Positions 46,501 through 58,389 are shown, counted from the stretch's first letter. The stretch: DNA of 64,000 nt from Pseudorhodoferax sp. Leaf274 (GCF_001422445.1 NZ_LMNA01000012.1:124001-188000), one strand, 5' to 3'. A program made the numbers and translations. Notes: a model not told the origin generated them from the sequence alone.

Positions 46501-47343
46501 TCAGCCCGGTTCCTGCGCCTGCGGGCAGTCGACCTGCACCAGCGCCTGCCGCGCAGCACGAGCGTCCACGCGCAGCGCACTGAGCGGGCCGCCCCACACG
46601 CAGCCCGTGTCCAGGCAATAGAGGTCGTCGCGGTCCAGCCAGCCCAGCGTGGACCAGTGGCCGAAGGCCACCGCCACCTCGGCCGTGCGCCGGCCCGGCA
46701 CCTCGAACCAGGGCATGAAGCCGGCGGGCGCTGCGCCCACCCCCTCCTTGGTCTCGAACTCCATCTGGCCGTCGGCGCTGCAAAAGCGCAGCCGCGTCAG
46801 CGCGTTGATGACCACGCGCAGGCGCTCGTTGCCGGCCAGGCCGTCGTCCCAGCGGTCGGGCTGGTTGCCGTACATCTCGTGCAGGAAGTCGCCGATGTGC
46901 GGGCCGCGCAGCACCGACTGCAGTTCGGCCGCGAGTTCGGCCGTGCGTGCGGCGGTCCATTGCGGCAGCACGCCGGCATGCACCATCAACAGTTCGCGGC
47001 CGGCCACGGTCTCGTGGATCGCCAGAGGCTGGCAGCGCAGCCAGTCCAGCAGCGCGGCGCGGTCGGGCGCGGCCAGCACCGCGTCCAGCGTGTCGCGCTT
47101 GTGCGGCCGGCGCACGCCCCAGGCGCAGGCCAGGAGGTGCATGTCGTGGTTGCCCAGCAGGCAGCGCGCGCTGCCGTCCAGGGCCATCAGGCGGCGCAGC
47201 ACCTGTGCCGACGCCGGGCCACGGTTGACCAGGTCGCCCAGCAGGTAGACGGTGTCGCGGCTGGGTGAGAAATCGATGGCCTGCAGCAGCCGGCCCAACG
47301 GCTCGTCGCAGCCCTGCACATCCCCGATCAGATAAGACGCCAT
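46501..47343 (-). CDS. apaH: Symmetrical bis(5'-nucleosyl)-tetraphosphatase
   Basis: This 280-residue metallophosphatase hydrolyses Ap4A to two ADP. It shows ASYLIGDVQGCDEPL, LLGDLVNRGPAS, CLLGNHDMHLLA and FGHWSTLGW, the expected metal-binding and substrate segments. The frame is longer upstream, but the ATG at 47343 (MASYLIGDVQG) begins exactly at the family N-terminus. It faces the helicase gene tail-to-tail with 6 bases between stops and is divergent from the small membrane protein gene. Confidence 0.95.
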   Translation of the reverse strand: MASYLIGDVQGCDEPLGRLLQAIDFSPSRDTVYLLGDLVNRGPASAQVLRRLMALDGSARCLLGNHDMHLLACAWGVRRPHKRDTLDAVLAAPDRAALLDWLRCQPLAIHETVAGRELLMVHAGVLPQWTAARTAELAAELQSVLRGPHIGDFLHEMYGNQPDRWDDGLAGNERLRVVINALTRLRFCSADGQMEFETKEGVGAAPAGFMPWFEVPGRRTAEVAVAFGHWSTLGWLDRDDLYCLDTGCVWGGPLSALRVDARAARQALVQVDCPQAQEPG

Positions 47344-47418
47344 GTGTACTCCGTCAACGACGCGCGACTCTACACGGCGCCGGATGCTGTAGATTGCACG
47401 GCAATCAGGGAGGAAGCC

Positions 47419-47907
47419 ATGGATTCGAATTTCGGTGACGGAGAACTGAGTGGCATCGACCGCTCGGAGTTGCAGATGGCCTATGGCGCCTGCGTCGCCG
47501 ACATCGAACTCTTCACGCGCCAGCAGTGGTGGGCCGGGGCCTATGCGCTGGTGATCTATGCCTTGCTGCTGGCGGGCGTGCACCAGCTGGTCGAGCCCGG
47601 CGTCGAGGGCGGCCTGCGGCACTGGGTGCTGGTGGCGATCACCTGGACGATCTGCCTGTACGGCTTGCTCGCGATCAAGCGCATGCAGATCTCCATCGTG
47701 GTGGGTCGGCGCCGGCTGGACCGCGTGCGCGCGCACTTCGGTCGCCCGTTCCAGGAGATCTGGACGATCGCCCGGCCGCGCGAGGACATCCACCGCATGC
47801 TGTACGGCGTGATGGTGCTGGGCGCCGTGCTGGTGACCTGGATGGCGCTGGACAAGGCCTTCAGCATGGGCCTGCCGCCGCTGCACGCGCCCACGCCGCT
47901 GCCCTGA
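47419..47907 (+). CDS. Membrane protein of unknown function, coupled to the CorC-type gene
   Basis: This 162-residue protein has three hydrophobic segments (about 40-60, 70-90, 135-155) and a basic loop (KRMQISIVVGRRRLDRVRAH). I do not recognise a family. The ATG at 47419 (MDSNFGDGELS) has AGGAAG at 47411-47416; the frame is open from 47344. Its stop overlaps the start of the HlyC/CorC-family gene (TGATG), so the two are translationally coupled and may work together in the inner membrane. Confidence 0.75.
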   Translation: MDSNFGDGELSGIDRSELQMAYGACVADIELFTRQQWWAGAYALVIYALLLAGVHQLVEPGVEGGLRHWVLVAITWTICLYGLLAIKRMQISIVVGRRRLDRVRAHFGRPFQEIWTIARPREDIHRMLYGVMVLGAVLVTWMALDKAFSMGLPPLHAPTPLP

Positions 47908-49223
47908 TGGACTTCCTGCTGATCGCGCTGTTGACCGCGCTCAACGGCGTGTTCGCCATGTCGGAGATGGCGCTGGCCACCAGCCGCAAGGCGCGCCTGG
48001 TGGCCATGGCCGAAAGCGGCGACAAGGGCGCGGCTGCCGCGCTGGCACTGCTGGCCAATCCCACGCGCTTCCTGTCGTCGGTGCAGGTCGGCATCACGCT
48101 GATCGGCATGCTCAACGGCATCCTGGGCGAGGCTGCGTTCAGCAGCGCCGTCGCCCAGTGGCTGGAGGCGCTGGGCCTGGGCCCCGGCGTGGCCGATGTC
48201 GTGGCCACGGCACTGGTGGTCACGGCCATCACCTTCGTGACCATCGTGTTCGGTGAACTGGTGCCCAAGCGCATCGCCCAGCTGCATCCCGAGAAGGTGG
48301 CGCACCTGGTCAGCCGGCCGATGACCTGGGTGGCCATGGTGGCCAAGCCCTTCGTGCGGCTGCTGTCGCTGAGCACGCAGGGTGTGCTGGCCGCGCTGCG
48401 CGTGGACACCGCCGGCAACCGCGCCGTGACCGAGGAAGAGATCGACGCGAGCCTGGAGGAGGGCGTGGACGCCGGCGTGATCGAGGCGCACGAGCACCGC
48501 ATGGTGCGCAACCTGTTCCATCTGGACGAGCGGCCGCTGACCTCCATCATGGTGCCGCGCGACGACATCGGCTGGCTCGATGCCGGCCTGCCGGTGCTCG
48601 ATGCGCTGCGCCAGGCGGGAGGCGAATCCGAGCATGCCGGCCATTCCTGGTATCCGGTGTGCCGCGGGTCTCTGGAAGACGTGGTCGGCATCGTCAGCGT
48701 GGCGCGCCTGCTGGCGCTGGCCGGACAGGACCGCGGGGCGCTGATCGGCGCGCATGCGCTGCCCGCCACCTTCGTGCCAGAGACGCTGTCGGGCCTGGAG
48801 CTGCTGGAGCAGTTCCGCGCACGCGCCGGGCGCATGGTGTTCGTGGTCGACGAATACGGCGTGGTGCAGGGCGTGCTGACGCCGCGCGACCTGCTGGAGG
48901 CCATCACCGGCGAGTTGCAGCCCGAGACCCAGACCGATGCCTGGGCCACCGCGCGCGGCGATGGTTCCTGGCTGCTAGACGGGCTGATGCCGGTCGGCGA
49001 GCTCAAGTCGCGCCTGGACATCGAGGCGCTGCCCGAGGAAGACCGCGGCCGCTACAACACCGTGGCCGGCCTGCTCATGGCCGTCTCGGGCCGCCTGCCG
49101 GCCACCGGCGAACGCATCGAGTGCGCGGGTTGGGTGTTCGAGGTGCTGGACCTGGACGGCCGGCGCATCGACAAGGTGCTGGCGCAGCCGCTGCGTGCGG
49201 ACGAGGGCAGCGCGGGCGGCTGA
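47907..49223 (+). CDS. HlyC/CorC-family transporter (DUF21-CBS-CorC domains)
   Basis: This 438-residue protein has an N-terminal CNNM/DUF21 membrane domain (about 1-180) with LSSVQVGITLIGMLNGILGE and IVFGELVPKRIAQLHPEKV, a CBS pair (about 210-335) and a CorC_HlyC C-terminal domain ending in ERIECAGWVFEVLDLDGRRI. Relatives are involved in Mg/Co ion homeostasis. ATG at 47907 overlaps the upstream stop; no leader of its own is seen. Confidence 0.92.
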   Translation: MDFLLIALLTALNGVFAMSEMALATSRKARLVAMAESGDKGAAAALALLANPTRFLSSVQVGITLIGMLNGILGEAAFSSAVAQWLEALGLGPGVADVVATALVVTAITFVTIVFGELVPKRIAQLHPEKVAHLVSRPMTWVAMVAKPFVRLLSLSTQGVLAALRVDTAGNRAVTEEEIDASLEEGVDAGVIEAHEHRMVRNLFHLDERPLTSIMVPRDDIGWLDAGLPVLDALRQAGGESEHAGHSWYPVCRGSLEDVVGIVSVARLLALAGQDRGALIGAHALPATFVPETLSGLELLEQFRARAGRMVFVVDEYGVVQGVLTPRDLLEAITGELQPETQTDAWATARGDGSWLLDGLMPVGELKSRLDIEALPEEDRGRYNTVAGLLMAVSGRLPATGERIECAGWVFEVLDLDGRRIDKVLAQPLRADEGSAGG

Positions 49224-49256
49224 GGCGGCCGCGGCCAGGCCGGGCCTGGCTGCAGA

Positions 49257-50309
<1,053 letters not shown>

Positions 50310-50408
50310 GGGGGCAGGGTGCCTGCGACGGCACAGAGGGTAAGCAGGGAGACTAAAATCCGCGCGAATTCTACGGGGGCTCCCCCCGCTACCCGCTCCA
50401 TCCCCCTG

Positions 50409-51083
50409 ATGCAACAGTTGGCCCTCGACATCGGTCTGGCTTCCGGCCCCACGCTGGCGAACTTCTTCGCCGGACCGAACGAGGCTGCGCTGCAGCACCT
50501 GCAGCTGTGGGCCGGCAGCCCCACGCGCTCGCCCGTCCCCACCTACCTGTGGGGACCCGCGGGTGGCGGCAAGACCCACCTGCTGGAGGCCGTGCGGGCC
50601 TCCCTGCGCGAGCAGGGCGGCAAGGTCGGCTGGCTCGACCCCAGCGTGGCCGAGCCGCCCGAGTTCGACGAGGACTGGGCCGCCGTGCTGCTTGACGACG
50701 TGCAGCACTACTCGGCCGTGCAGCAGCACGCGGCCTTCAACTGGTTCGTCAACGCCCAGGGCCTGCAGCGCTGGGTGCTGGGCGCCGGCACGCTGCCGCC
50801 GGCCGACCTGCCGCTGCGCGACGACCTGCGCTCGCGCCTGGGCTGGGGCCACGTGTTCCAGCTGCAACTGCTGTCCGAGGCCGAACGCCGCGCCGTGCTG
50901 CGCCAGCAGGCCGACGCGCGCGGCATCTTCCTGTCCGACGAGGTGATGGACTTCATGCTGCGGCGTTTCAGCCGCGACCTGGCCAGCCTGGTCCAGCTGC
51001 TGGACCACCTGGACGGCTACGCGCTGCAGACCCAGCGCGCCATCACCATTCCGCTGATCAAGTCCATGCTGGAGCACACTTGA
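50409..51083 (+). CDS. hda: DnaA regulatory inactivator Hda
   Basis: This 224-residue AAA+ protein stimulates ATP hydrolysis by DnaA after initiation. It has an N-terminal clamp-binding QQLALDIGL, a Walker A variant [23 protein letters not shown] as Walker B, and sensor II-like [17 protein letters not shown] at 50409 gives the family N-terminus (MQQLALDIG). It is followed by an overlapping HAD-phosphatase gene and pcnB, forming one operon with folK. Confidence 0.93.
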   Translation: MQQLALDIGLASGPTLANFFAGPNEAALQHLQLWAGSPTRSPVPTYLWGPAGGGKTHLLEAVRASLREQGGKVGWLDPSVAEPPEFDEDWAAVLLDDVQHYSAVQQHAAFNWFVNAQGLQRWVLGAGTLPPADLPLRDDLRSRLGWGHVFQLQLLSEAERRAVLRQQADARGIFLSDEVMDFMLRRFSRDLASLVQLLDHLDGYALQTQRAITIPLIKSMLEHT

Positions 51084-51769
51084 ACCTGGCCCTCTTCGAT
51101 CTGGACCACACGCTGCTGCAGATCGATTCCGACCACGCCTGGGGCGTCCACACCACCCGCATCGGCTGGACCGACCCCGAGGCCTTCGCCCGCCGCAACG
51201 ACGCGTTCTACGCGCACTACAAGGCCGGCACGCTGGACATCCACGACTACGTGCGCTTTGCCACCGACGCCGTGCGCGAACGCGGCCCCGTGGCGGCTGC
51301 CGCCGCGCATGCCGATTTCATGCGCGAGATGGTGCTGCCAGCGCTGCTGCCGGCGGCGCGCGAGCTGGTCGCGCAGCACCGTGCGCGTGGCGACACGCTG
51401 CTGCTGGTCACGGCGACCAACGAATTCGTCACCGCGCCCATCGCCCAGGCCCTGGGCATCGAGCACCTGATCGCCGTGCAGCTGGAGCGCGCTCCGTTGC
51501 CCGACGGCAGCGGCGACTGGATCACCGGCGCCATCCGCGGCGTGCCCTCGGCGCGCGAAGGCAAGGTCACGCGCATGCAGGCCTGGCTCGCCGAGCGCGG
51601 GCTGGACTGGGACCGCGTGCACTGCACTTTCTACTCCGACTCCATCAACGATCTGCCGCTCCTGGAGAAGGTGCAGGTTCCGGTGGCCACCAATCCCGAC
51701 GACCGCTTGCGGGCGGTCGCGCAGGCGCGCGGCTGGCGCATCCTGGACCTGTTCGAAAAACTCACATGA
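51080..51769 (+). CDS. HAD-superfamily (subfamily IB) phosphatase, SerB-like
   Basis: This 229-residue hydrolase shows the HAD motifs FDLDHTLLQ (Asp7 nucleophile and Asp9), VTATNEFV, and a C-terminal [11 protein letters not shown]. Length and motif spacing place it in the subfamily with phosphoserine phosphatase and histidinol-phosphatase-like enzymes; the substrate is unknown. The start is a TTG at 51080 that overlaps the hda stop by four bases, with GGAG at 51071-51074, so this non-ATG start is well supported. Its stop overlaps pcnB. Confidence 0.88.
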   Translation: MNLALFDLDHTLLQIDSDHAWGVHTTRIGWTDPEAFARRNDAFYAHYKAGTLDIHDYVRFATDAVRERGPVAAAAAHADFMREMVLPALLPAARELVAQHRARGDTLLLVTATNEFVTAPIAQALGIEHLIAVQLERAPLPDGSGDWITGAIRGVPSAREGKVTRMQAWLAERGLDWDRVHCTFYSDSINDLPLLEKVQVPVATNPDDRLRAVAQARGWRILDLFEKLT

Positions 51770-53331
51770 TCAAGAAATTCATCGACAAGCTGCTGGGCAA
51801 GAGCGCTCCCACCACCCGCGCCCGCCCCAAGTTCGGCAAGCGCCAGGAGATCGCGGCCGAGGTCCACAAGATCGACGTCAACCTGGTGGACGAACGTGCC
51901 GCCAACGTCGTCAACACGCTGCAGCAGGCCGGTTACGAGGCCTACATCGTCGGCGGCGCCGTGCGCGACCTGCTGGTGGGCCTCAAGCCCAAGGACTTCG
52001 ACGTGGCCACCAACGCCACGCCCGAGCAGGTCAAGGCGCTGTTCCGCCGCGCCTTCATCATCGGCCGGCGCTTTCGCATCGTGCACGTGGTCTACGGCCG
52101 CGGCCGCGAGCACGAGGTCATCGAGGTCTCCACTTTCCGCGCCTACCTGGACAACGCCGCCGCCGAGCAGGTGGCGGGCAACGAGCGCACCAGCAAGAGC
52201 GAGCTGGCGGGCATGCAGCATGCCGTGGATGCCACGGGCCGCGTGCTGCGCGACAACGTCTGGGGCCCGCAGGAGGAGGACGCTGCACGGCGCGACTTCA
52301 GCATCAACGCGATGTACTACGACCCCAGGCGCCAGATCGTTGTGGACTACCACGATGGCCTCAAGGACGTGCAGAACCGCAGCATCCGCATGATCGGCGA
52401 CGCCGCCACGCGCTACCGCGAAGACCCGGTGCGCATCATCCGCGCGGTGCGCTTCGCGGCCAAGCTGGGTGCCCTGGGCTTCACGATCGACCCCAAGACC
52501 GCCGCACCGCTGGTCAAGTCGCAGCAACTGCTGGCCGACGTGCCGCAGAGCCGCCTGTTCGACGAAATGCTCAAGCTGCTGCAGACGGGGCATTCCATCG
52601 CCACCATCGGCAAGCTCAAGGAACTGGGCCTGGCGACCGGCATCTACCCGCTGCTCGACCTTGTGGTCGAACGCGCGGACCAGCCCTTCGTGCGTGCCGC
52701 GCTGCAGGACACCGACCGCCGCGTCGGCGAGGGCAAGCCAGTGGCGCCCAGCTTCCTGCTGGCCTGCGTGCTGTGGGCCGACGTGCGCGACGGCTGGAAG
52801 AACCGCATCGAGCACAAGCGCCAGCCGCCCTTTCCGGCGCTGCAGGACGCCATCGAGGACGTGTTCAGCGCGCGCATCGGCGACGTCTCCGGCCGCGGCA
52901 AGCTGGCCGGCGACATGCGCGAGACCTGGACCATGCAGCCGCGCTTCGACAAGCGCACCGGCAGCGCGCCCTGGAGCCTGATCGAACAGCCCCGATTCCG
53001 CGCCGCGTTCGACTTCATGCGCCTGCGCGCCGACGTCGGCGAGATCGACGAGGCGCTGGCCGAGTGGTGGCAGGAGTTCAGCCAGGCGAGCGACGAGCGC
53101 CGGGAAGACCTGCTGGAGCAGGCGCGGGAAGAGTCGGGCAAGGCGCGCGTGCGTGTGGTGAAGGGCACCCGGCGCGATGCCGCCGAGCCCGTGGCAGAGG
53201 GCGAACCCGCCGAGGCCGTGGCGTCGGCCGACGGCATGGCCGCTGCGCCCAAGAAGCGCCGTCGCCGCCGCAAGCCCTCCGGCGAGCGGACAGTGCCCGC
53301 CGGCCCCGTCGGCCAGGACGACGGCGCTTGA
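51766..53331 (+). CDS. pcnB: Poly(A) polymerase I
   Basis: This 521-residue class II nucleotidyltransferase adds poly(A) tails that speed RNA decay. The N-terminal part has [11 protein letters not shown] (Gly63-Gly64) and KDFDVATNA with Asp77 and Asp79; an RNA-binding region follows ([17 protein letters not shown]). The C-terminus is a long basic and Ala-rich tail ([14 protein letters not shown]), also usual. ATG at 51766 overlaps the HAD stop (ATGA). The family split from CCA-adding enzymes is by the extended tail and context, so the symbol is likely correct. Confidence 0.93.
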   Translation: MIKKFIDKLLGKSAPTTRARPKFGKRQEIAAEVHKIDVNLVDERAANVVNTLQQAGYEAYIVGGAVRDLLVGLKPKDFDVATNATPEQVKALFRRAFIIGRRFRIVHVVYGRGREHEVIEVSTFRAYLDNAAAEQVAGNERTSKSELAGMQHAVDATGRVLRDNVWGPQEEDAARRDFSINAMYYDPRRQIVVDYHDGLKDVQNRSIRMIGDAATRYREDPVRIIRAVRFAAKLGALGFTIDPKTAAPLVKSQQLLADVPQSRLFDEMLKLLQTGHSIATIGKLKELGLATGIYPLLDLVVERADQPFVRAALQDTDRRVGEGKPVAPSFLLACVLWADVRDGWKNRIEHKRQPPFPALQDAIEDVFSARIGDVSGRGKLAGDMRETWTMQPRFDKRTGSAPWSLIEQPRFRAAFDFMRLRADVGEIDEALAEWWQEFSQASDERREDLLEQAREESGKARVRVVKGTRRDAAEPVAEGEPAEAVASADGMAAAPKKRRRRRKPSGERTVPAGPVGQDDGA

Positions 53332-53855
53332 TCCAGGTGGCGCCGGTCGCCGCCTTCATCGGCCTGGGCGGCAACCTGGGCGACGCGCGTGCCACGCTCG
53401 CCGCGGCGCTGCTGGCCTTAGATGGGCTGCCGGAGACACGACTGGTGCGCCACTCATCCCTCTACCGCACAAAGCCTGTGGATGCCGGTGGGCCCGACTA
53501 CCTCAATGCCGTCGCCGAACTGGCCACCGAACTGCCCCCCCATCAACTGCTGGCCCATCTGCAGGCGCTGGAGTTGCAGGCAGGCCGTGAACGCCCTTAC
53601 CGGAACGCACCGCGTACGCTGGATCTGGATGTGCTGCTCTATGGCGCGGTGGTCATGGACACACCCAGCCTCCAGGTGCCGCATCCGCGCCTGTGGGAAC
53701 GCGCTTTTGCGCTCTTGCCGCTGTCGGAAATTGCGCCGATGCGTGTGCCGGCGGCGGCATTGGCCGCGGTGGCAGGGCAGGGCGTGGAGCGGCTTGTTGG
53801 TGCGCCGTGGAGCACCTGCGGAGAAGCTCAATGCGGTGCGGAATGCCAAAGATGA
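53328..53855 (+). CDS. folK: 2-amino-4-hydroxy-6-hydroxymethyldihydropteridine pyrophosphokinase
   Basis: This 175-residue enzyme transfers pyrophosphate from ATP to the pterin in folate synthesis. It shows [17 protein letters not shown], the variable loop and the HPPK signature [14 protein letters not shown], then [16 protein letters not shown]. The best start is the TTG at 53328 overlapping pcnB (TTGA); GTG at 53337 is also possible. The last about 15 residues ([14 protein letters not shown]) do not look like the family and suggest that the original 3' end was replaced where the acquired island begins. Confidence 0.9.
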   Translation: MIQVAPVAAFIGLGGNLGDARATLAAALLALDGLPETRLVRHSSLYRTKPVDAGGPDYLNAVAELATELPPHQLLAHLQALELQAGRERPYRNAPRTLDLDVLLYGAVVMDTPSLQVPHPRLWERAFALLPLSEIAPMRVPAAALAAVAGQGVERLVGAPWSTCGEAQCGAECQR

Positions 53856-56026
53856 TTTCAAGATGGGCTGACTTCAGCCAAATCGAGGCCGGGAACCGCT
53901 TCGGATATCAGGTGCTGAGGTCGGCGCACGTGGCCTCCTTCCTCATGTACGCACTGATCGGCGCTTTGGTCCTGGCGCCAAGCGCAGGTTTTGGCGAGAC
54001 ACTGGCAAACCACGTACCGGATTTCGTTACCGTTCCAGCGCTGCGTGCAGACCAGGTCGCCGGGGCGCCCGACGCCTGTCCGCTTCCGACGGCAGCTGTC
54101 CAGATCGGAAAGTACGAGGTCACCAATATCGAGTACGCCGCATTCTTGAACGCTGTCGCTCGCACGGGAGATCCCCGTGCGCTGTTCAGCCAGCTTCAAG
54201 AGGATCACTTCTGGGGCGGGATCGTTCGAGAGGCGGGTGGGGGCGGTTACACCTACAAGGTCAAACCGGGCTATGGAAATCTGCCAGTGACATTCGTATC
54301 GGCCCACGATGCGATGAGGTTCGCCAACTGGCTGCACTACGGCCGGCCCTCCACGGGTACCTCGGAATTGGGCACGACCGAGGGAACATCAAGCTCGGGC
54401 GCTTACGACACGCGTGCCCTGAGCGACGCCTCCAGCGGTCCGGCGCGCAACGCGGCTGCCCGGTACTTTCTGCCGACATGCGGAGAGTGGATGACGGCCG
54501 GATTCTTCGATCCTCGGACCCGCGCATTCACGGAGTATTCCGGTGGAAACGATGCACCGGCCAGTGGCAGCGCGGACATGAGCGGCCACTCGGCCAACTA
54601 TTACGCGGGGCAATGGGCCATCCCATTCCCTCACCTTGCCCGCGTGAACGCCTACGAGAACAACCAAAGCGCGCTCGGAACGCGCAACCAGGCCGGTAAC
54701 GTGATGGAGTGGGTCGAGGGTCCACTGGGACATCATCAGATGGCACTTGGGGGGTCGCTCTTTCTGCCTAGGGACACCCTTTCCAAGGGTTATCGGGATT
54801 CCGAGCTGAGCAGCAAAAAGCTCAGTTCGTTCGGCTTTCGCATTGCCAGGGCTTCCGGCACCCAGGAGTCCCTCCCGTTTTCAGCACCGGTAACTGTGAC
54901 AGCGGCTGTGGCAGGCTCCAGTTCTTCGCCTTCCACAGGGCGCGGCGCGAATGTCGATTGGACGCTGATCGACAAGCCGGGCAACACGTCGGATCTGAGG
55001 ACCGGCTACGGGTGTGTTGCCAAGCGCTACGAGATGGCCCGAACTGAGGTGACGAATGTCCAGTACGTCGCTTTCCTGAACGCTGTTGCTGCGGGCGGTG
55101 ACCCGTATCGCTTATATCTGGAGGACATGGCCACTGGAGCCGTGGGCGGCATCGTGCGCCGCGTCGATGGCGAACGGGCCTCCTACCAGGTCAAGCCAGG
55201 GTATGAAGACAGGCCCGCCGCCTATCTGTCTTGGTTTGCCTTGGCACGGATGGCCAATTGGTACCACTTTGGGCAGCCCAATGGAATGCAGGTGGCCGGT
55301 GTCACGGAGGGAGACTACACCCTCGGCGCCTACGACACCAGAGGCTTCGCGTCGTTCGAGCAAGCCGGCCGCAAGCACACGGTTGCAGCGACGTTGTTCG
55401 AGCGCAATCCGGATGCCAAGTACTTCTTGCCGAGCAACGATGAGTGGTACAAGGCCGCGTACTACGACCCGGAGCGCCCTGGACTGCGCAAGTACTGGAG
55501 TTATCCGAATCGAAACGACACGCCGCCTGGCAGTGCACCCGATTCCAACGGCGCGAACTACCAAGTGAAAAGTCTGGGTGAGGGTGGTCCTTATTACGTC
55601 AGCACGGCTGGCCGCTTTGCAAGCCGGGGCTACTACGACCTGCTGGACATGGGAGGCAATCTCTGGGAATGGCTTGAAACATGGAGAGGTCTCGGCGGAC
55701 AGCAAGGTTGGCGCCGCGACATCCCCACCAAGGGCCTGCGCGGCGGCTCTTTTAACTACATCGATATTGGTCTCTCGTTCAACAACATCGACCCTGGTTA
55801 TCCATCCGACCATTATTTTGTGTATGGCGGACGTCTCGCGCGCGCGGCGCAGTCCGAATCAACTGACGTCGGCTGGTGTTTGCCCCCTGCGGCACGGGAG
55901 CGTTTGGCCGGGACGCTTCAATTCGCCCGAAAGCCCCGCATCGCGGCAGCGCTTGCAATTTTGCTTGTGGCTGTAACCATCTGCATCGTCTTTTGGGGTC
56001 GACGTCGCTCGAAACTGCCAAGGTGA
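53831..56026 (+). CDS. Tandem SUMF1 (formylglycine-generating enzyme-like) domain protein, membrane-anchored
   Basis: This 731-residue protein has a hydrophobic segment near residues 35-50 (signal or anchor), two SUMF1/FGE-type domains (about 75-350 and 375-680), and a C-terminal transmembrane helix followed by GRRRSKLPR. Each domain opens with a [16 protein letters not shown] or [20 protein letters not shown] pattern and ends with a GGS...GFRIAR or GGS...GGRLAR segment. The paired active-site Cys of true formylglycine-generating enzymes are absent from these positions, so it is probably not an FGE. The start at 53831 has GGAG seven bases upstream and lies inside folK; GTG 53930 and ATG 53945 remain possible. 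GC content is lower than in the genes to the left. Function unknown. Confidence 0.8.
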   Translation: MRCGMPKMISRWADFSQIEAGNRFGYQVLRSAHVASFLMYALIGALVLAPSAGFGETLANHVPDFVTVPALRADQVAGAPDACPLPTAAVQIGKYEVTNIEYAAFLNAVARTGDPRALFSQLQEDHFWGGIVREAGGGGYTYKVKPGYGNLPVTFVSAHDAMRFANWLHYGRPSTGTSELGTTEGTSSSGAYDTRALSDASSGPARNAAARYFLPTCGEWMTAGFFDPRTRAFTEYSGGNDAPASGSADMSGHSANYYAGQWAIPFPHLARVNAYENNQSALGTRNQAGNVMEWVEGPLGHHQMALGGSLFLPRDTLSKGYRDSELSSKKLSSFGFRIARASGTQESLPFSAPVTVTAAVAGSSSSPSTGRGANVDWTLIDKPGNTSDLRTGYGCVAKRYEMARTEVTNVQYVAFLNAVAAGGDPYRLYLEDMATGAVGGIVRRVDGERASYQVKPGYEDRPAAYLSWFALARMANWYHFGQPNGMQVAGVTEGDYTLGAYDTRGFASFEQAGRKHTVAATLFERNPDAKYFLPSNDEWYKAAYYDPERPGLRKYWSYPNRNDTPPGSAPDSNGANYQVKSLGEGGPYYVSTAGRFASRGYYDLLDMGGNLWEWLETWRGLGGQQGWRRDIPTKGLRGGSFNYIDIGLSFNNIDPGYPSDHYFVYGGRLARAAQSESTDVGWCLPPAARERLAGTLQFARKPRIAAALAILLVAVTICIVFWGRRRSKLPR

Positions 56027-56388
56027 TAGTCGACAAAGCAAGAGCTGCAATAGAACCGGGGCGGGTGAAGGTGGCTGTCGCCTCGGTCAAGCTAAGGGGT
56101 GGCGCAAGCTCACCAAGCCGATGCCTTGATGGTGGTGATCCACGTTGCATCAATGCACGAGGCTTGTCGCTCAGTCCTGTGTCCAGTCTTCCGGTGCGGG
56201 TACGGGTGAGCGTTTCCTGCCACGTTCCTGTAGAAGAATGGCAATAGACCGCCAGCGGTAGTCAACAGTGTCGAGCGATCAAGGCAACTGCTGCAATCCT
56301 TCGTCCCGAAGTTGCCCATGCAACAATCCCGCACGCTGGTCGCCGTGCCGCAAAGCACTCACACTGCCAATCTTCCATTTTTCCACCC
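56027..56388. other. 362-base gap between SUMF1 and acyltransferase genes
   Basis: Mixed-composition intergenic DNA with only short ORFs in either strand and no clear terminator hairpin, tRNA or insertion-sequence end. It may be debris of an earlier rearrangement of the island and probably holds the acyltransferase promoter. Confidence 0.5.
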
Positions 56389-58389
56389 ATGCAGTTCAGA
56401 AGTGATCTCAATGCCTTGAGGGCGTTGGCAGTGACGCTCGTCGTGCTGTTCCACTACCAAATCCCTGGATTTCAGAGCGGCTTCATCGGGGTGGATGTGT
56501 TCTTCGTGATTTCCGGTTATCTGATGACGAAGATCGTCTGGACCGCATTGAACAAGAAATCCTTCAGTTACCTGCAGTTCGTTGCGGCACGGGCTGCACG
56601 CATCTGGCCTGCCTTGGCATTCTTGATCCTCGCTCTATTCGCCATATTGGCGTTCTTGCTACCGCCGGTCGACTACCTCGACTATGCGGAACAGGCTCGG
56701 GCGGCGAGCTTGTTCTACAGTAACCATTACTTTGGCAACGCCGGGGGATACTTCACATCTACCGTAGACGAGCGCTGGCTATTGCACACTTGGTCGCTGT
56801 CCGTCGAATGGCAGTTCTACTTGATTTACCCGGTCTACTTGTGGTTCTTGCATGGGCTGAGCTGCCACGTCAGGCTACTGCAGCGCTGGGCACCGCAGCA
56901 GCTGCTTGTAGCAGGCATCCTCGCCCTGGTGCTGGTTTCGCTTGCCCTATCGGTCTATGTCACACCGCTCAGGCCAACCAGCGCTTTCTACAAGCTACCT
57001 TCCCGCGCGTGGGAGATGGCCGCTGGCGGATTGCTGCTGGCATTTGAGCCCCAACTACAGCAACGCTTGCATGGCAAACGACCACTTCTTTACATCGTTG
57101 CGGCGTGCATTCTGGTCTTCTCCATCGTGGCAGGAGCCTACGGGCATTGGGAGTCGAGATGGCCTGGAGCGCTGGCCCTCTGGCCAGTAGTGGCCGCGCT
57201 GCTGTTTCTTGCAGCCCACAACGATACGTCGGCAGCGGAACCTAGATGGCTGAAGATGCCGGGCATTCAATCTGTCGGGCTCTGGTCCTATTCCATCTAT
57301 CTTTGGCATTGGCCATTCGTTGTTGGGTTGAACTTTCTCGATGTCCCGGAGGCATACAAATGGCCAGCCAAAATCGCGGCGATGGCGCTCTCTTTAGCGC
57401 TTGGAATGGCGTCGTTTCACTGCATCGAGAAACGTTTTGCCCTGCGCTCGAAAACATGGAAGGCTCTTCTCCAGCCTTCGACTGTCTTTGCAATTGCGGC
57501 ACTGGCGGCTGCGGTCGGAGTCTCAGCCCTGATGGTGCGCTCCAGTGGCTGGGATAGCCGCGTTCGAACGGACAGGAATTTCTTCGAGGCGCATGCTGCC
57601 GCCCTCAAAGCAAGCTACTTCCCCAGCGAGTGCCATAACTTCAAGACGCCCATCGAACGGTTGAATATCTGCTCCGTCAATCCCGACGCACAAGGACCAA
57701 GAACTCTTGTATTCGGGGATTCGCATGCACAGCATTTGTACCCTTGGTTCAAACAGCACGCAACGACACGGGTCGACTTCGTGACGGCATCGGGCTGCCA
57801 ACTGTTCAAGGGCTACAACAAGAAGGAGCCAGGCCACTACTGCGACAAAGTCGCAGACATGGTTCAAGAGAAGGCTTTGGATCCGGCGTATGCCACCGTG
57901 ATTGTCGCAGGCAACTACGGGTACAACCCCAGCGCAATGGCGGCCGTGTTCTGCCTTGTCAAGAATGGTGTCTGTGATGAGGATTTGCCGACGGAACCTT
58001 CCGCGCTGATCTCTGTCAACGTGGATGCTTTCCAACATATTCTCGATGCAGGCAAGCAATTGGTGTTGCTGGAGCAGATGCCCATTGCGCCGTTTAACGT
58101 GCCCAAGAACGCCATGCGCCACAAGTTTATTGGCGCTGACGTGCCAGCAACTTATGAGCAAGCACGTCTGCCATTCCCAGGCGCAACAAGCTACATTGCA
58201 CAGGTTTATGCCCGACTCGAGGGGCACGGCCATCTCGCCATGGTAGATCTACGCGACGGCTTCTGCGAAGGCACGACCTGCGCCATCTACGATCAGGCCA
58301 TAGCAGGTCCAACCTTGATCGACCACAGCCATCTGAATCCGGACTGGCTGGTTCGCAAGGGGGAGGCGTTTCGGGCGTTTGTGCGGTGA
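56389..58389 (+). CDS. OafA/YrhL-type acyltransferase with C-terminal SGNH domain
   Basis: This 666-residue membrane protein would O-acylate a cell-surface sugar. The N-terminal acyltransferase-3 domain (about 1-380, ten or more helices) has RSDLNALRALAVTLVVLFHY, GVDVFFVISGYLMTKI and WLLHTWSLSVEWQFYLIYP. The C-terminal SGNH-type part has the catalytic Ser in FGDSHAQHLYP (Ser445) and the terminal Asp645/His648 pair in DHSHLNPDW. It is the rightward first gene of the polysaccharide island; GC and codon use differ from the core genome. Confidence 0.93.
   Translation: MQFRSDLNALRALAVTLVVLFHYQIPGFQSGFIGVDVFFVISGYLMTKIVWTALNKKSFSYLQFVAARAARIWPALAFLILALFAILAFLLPPVDYLDYAEQARAASLFYSNHYFGNAGGYFTSTVDERWLLHTWSLSVEWQFYLIYPVYLWFLHGLSCHVRLLQRWAPQQLLVAGILALVLVSLALSVYVTPLRPTSAFYKLPSRAWEMAAGGLLLAFEPQLQQRLHGKRPLLYIVAACILVFSIVAGAYGHWESRWPGALALWPVVAALLFLAAHNDTSAAEPRWLKMPGIQSVGLWSYSIYLWHWPFVVGLNFLDVPEAYKWPAKIAAMALSLALGMASFHCIEKRFALRSKTWKALLQPSTVFAIAALAAAVGVSALMVRSSGWDSRVRTDRNFFEAHAAALKASYFPSECHNFKTPIERLNICSVNPDAQGPRTLVFGDSHAQHLYPWFKQHATTRVDFVTASGCQLFKGYNKKEPGHYCDKVADMVQEKALDPAYATVIVAGNYGYNPSAMAAVFCLVKNGVCDEDLPTEPSALISVNVDAFQHILDAGKQLVLLEQMPIAPFNVPKNAMRHKFIGADVPATYEQARLPFPGATSYIAQVYARLEGHGHLAMVDLRDGFCEGTTCAIYDQAIAGPTLIDHSHLNPDWLVRKGEAFRAFVR

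Noticed and set aside
56027-56388. Insertion-sequence remnant between SUMF1 and acyltransferase genes
   Set aside because: No terminal inverted repeats, direct repeats or recognisable transposase fragment; only short ORFs.
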